Source: Massilia sp. (GTDB lineage Bacteria > Pseudomonadota > Gammaproteobacteria > Burkholderiales > Burkholderiaceae_D). From it: a stretch of DNA of 7,472 nucleotides. Below the pieces are notes generated by a model that was given only the letters and a program-made list of their open reading frames with translations, was not told where the DNA came from and did no database searches. This document shows positions 7,042 to 7,472 of the stretch, in pieces; the first letter of the stretch is position 1, and the number at the start of each line of letters is the position of its first letter. The DNA lies in assembly GCA_028291845.1 (NCBI GenBank), contig JAQGNM010000492.1, positions 1 through 7,472 on the forward strand, given 5' to 3'. The translations under genes and the position numbers were made by a program.

Positions 7042-7308
7042 TTAAGCCGACAGTGCTTTCAGGGCAGCAGCCAGGCGGCTCTTGTGGCGAGCGGCCTTGT
7101 TCTTGTGGATGATTTTCTTGTCGGCGATGCTGTCGATTTTCGACACGGAGGTCTGGAAAATCGTGGTCGCGGCGGCTTTGTCGCCAGCCTGGATCGCTTT
7201 ACGCACTGCCTTGATAGCGGTGCGCAGGGTCGAACGCTGCGACGAGTTGTGTGCGTTCTGCTTAACTGCTTGACGAGCGCGCTTGCGTGCTTGTGCGGTA
7301 TTTGCCAT
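7042..7308 (-). CDS. rpsT: 30S ribosomal protein S20
   Basis: This 88-residue, highly basic, mostly helical protein binds 16S rRNA early in 30S subunit assembly. E. coli S20 has 87 residues. The N-terminus MANTAQARKRARQ and the segment KKIIHKNKAARHKSRL (about 65-80) are characteristic. The start at 7308 has AGGAA (7314-7318) at normal spacing; an extension to 7413 would add 35 residues unlike any S20 and would run through the leader repeats. The gene has its own terminator at 6953-6984. A -10 box lies at 7453-7458, so it is probably a single-gene unit with a leader of nearly 140 nt. E. coli S20 represses its own translation; nothing here shows directly whether that applies. In many betaproteobacteria murJ is the divergent neighbour, which would lie beyond the right edge. 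Confidence 0.97.
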   Translation of the reverse strand: MANTAQARKRARQAVKQNAHNSSQRSTLRTAIKAVRKAIQAGDKAAATTIFQTSVSKIDSIADKKIIHKNKAARHKSRLAAALKALSA

Positions 7309-7336
7309 GGAATTTCCTAAAACGGGGTCAAGTTGC

Positions 7337-7442
7337 GTTTGCAAACACAAGCGTTTGTCAGCACGGCCCGCCCGGTACCTGGGCGTGGACGCTGTCAAAC
7401 CAGTGCCTGTCAAACAAATGTGTCTGCGTAACAGAATTCTGT
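7337..7442. repeat. Cluster of short repeats in the rpsT leader
   Basis: Several short repeats crowd the region between the rpsT start and its -10 box. They are the palindrome GTTTGCAAAC (7337-7346), the direct repeat GCGTTTG (7335-7341 and 7351-7357), the 9-bp direct repeat CTGTCAAAC (7392-7400 and 7407-7415, period 15), and the 12-bp palindrome ACAGAATTCTGT (7431-7442). On the - strand the 9-bp repeat contains two TTGACA hexamers, but neither has a usable -10 box downstream. The function is unknown; together they may form leader RNA structure or protein sites. Confidence 0.5.
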
Positions 7443-7452
7443 ACAGCCTTCG

Positions 7453-7458
7453 ATTATA
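7453..7458 (-). promoter_or_regulatory. Possible -10 box of rpsT; -35 lies beyond the window edge
   Basis: TATAAT on the - strand is a perfect -10 hexamer. With 17-bp spacing the -35 box would begin at about 7476, just outside the window, so the promoter cannot be completed. Transcription would start near 7446, immediately before the 12-bp palindrome at 7431-7442. Confidence 0.4.
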
Positions 7459-7472
7459 GCGGCTAATTGCGC

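Noticed and set aside
4760..7045. A 761-codon + strand reading frame opposite idh
   Set aside because: Its length is striking, but it runs antisense through the whole monomeric IDH and across its promoter. Composition is His/Arg/Gln-rich and low in complexity, so it is a codon-bias artefact.
7401..7411. Stray copy of the intergenic repeat unit near rpsT
   Set aside because: Only TGCCTGTC is shared with the 4334-4512 array, and the defining GGGGAC part is missing, so chance is sufficient.
7392..7413. Tandem TTGACA hexamers as -35 boxes for rpsT
   Set aside because: The sequences 16-18 bp downstream are GC-rich (for example CCGGGC) and do not resemble a -10 box.

Overview
This window looks like an ordinary chromosomal segment of a GC-rich betaproteobacterium, most likely in the Oxalobacteraceae (Janthinobacterium/Massilia/Duganella type). 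That placement rests on remembered protein similarity and gene content, not on a search. Six protein genes are supported. I see no tRNA, rRNA, CRISPR array, IS element or phage gene.

Layout, left to right. A CspA-family cold-shock protein (187-390, +) sits behind a leader of about 110 nt. It converges on a six-helix methyl-accepting chemotaxis protein (578-2056, -), and a bidirectional terminator lies between them (409-438). A 312-base AT-richer gap (2057-2368) holds a possible mcp promoter, a perfect inverted repeat and the hairpins behind icd. Next is the dimeric, AceK-type NADP isocitrate dehydrogenase icd (2369-3643, -), divergent from the 23S rRNA pseudouridine synthase rluE (3786-4331, +). 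A 13-bp palindrome lies midway between the two starts. Downstream of rluE is an intergenic array of nested perfect inverted repeats (4334-4512) built on the unit GGGGACWGGCAC. It is followed by a strong two-way terminator (4529-4568) shared with the unrelated monomeric isocitrate dehydrogenase (4583-6814, -). Last is rpsT, ribosomal protein S20 (7042-7308, -), with its own terminator and a repeat-rich leader that runs to the window edge.

Biology. The main theme is the isocitrate node of the TCA cycle. Two non-homologous-fold NADP isocitrate dehydrogenases are encoded about 1 kb apart. The dimeric one keeps the serine that AceK phosphorylates; the monomeric one lacks that fold and should escape this control. 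The rluE/icd divergent pair resembles E. coli, and csp-icd-idh order resembles Pseudomonas, so this appears to be an old conserved block. The chemoreceptor looks like an insertion into it. The remaining genes (Csp, RluE, S20) concern RNA and ribosomes.

I found no clearly new multi-gene system. The items most worth a second look are the nested repeat array at 4334-4512, the histidine-rich membrane sensor of the chemoreceptor, and the palindromes placed at the icd/rluE, mcp, idh and rpsT control regions.
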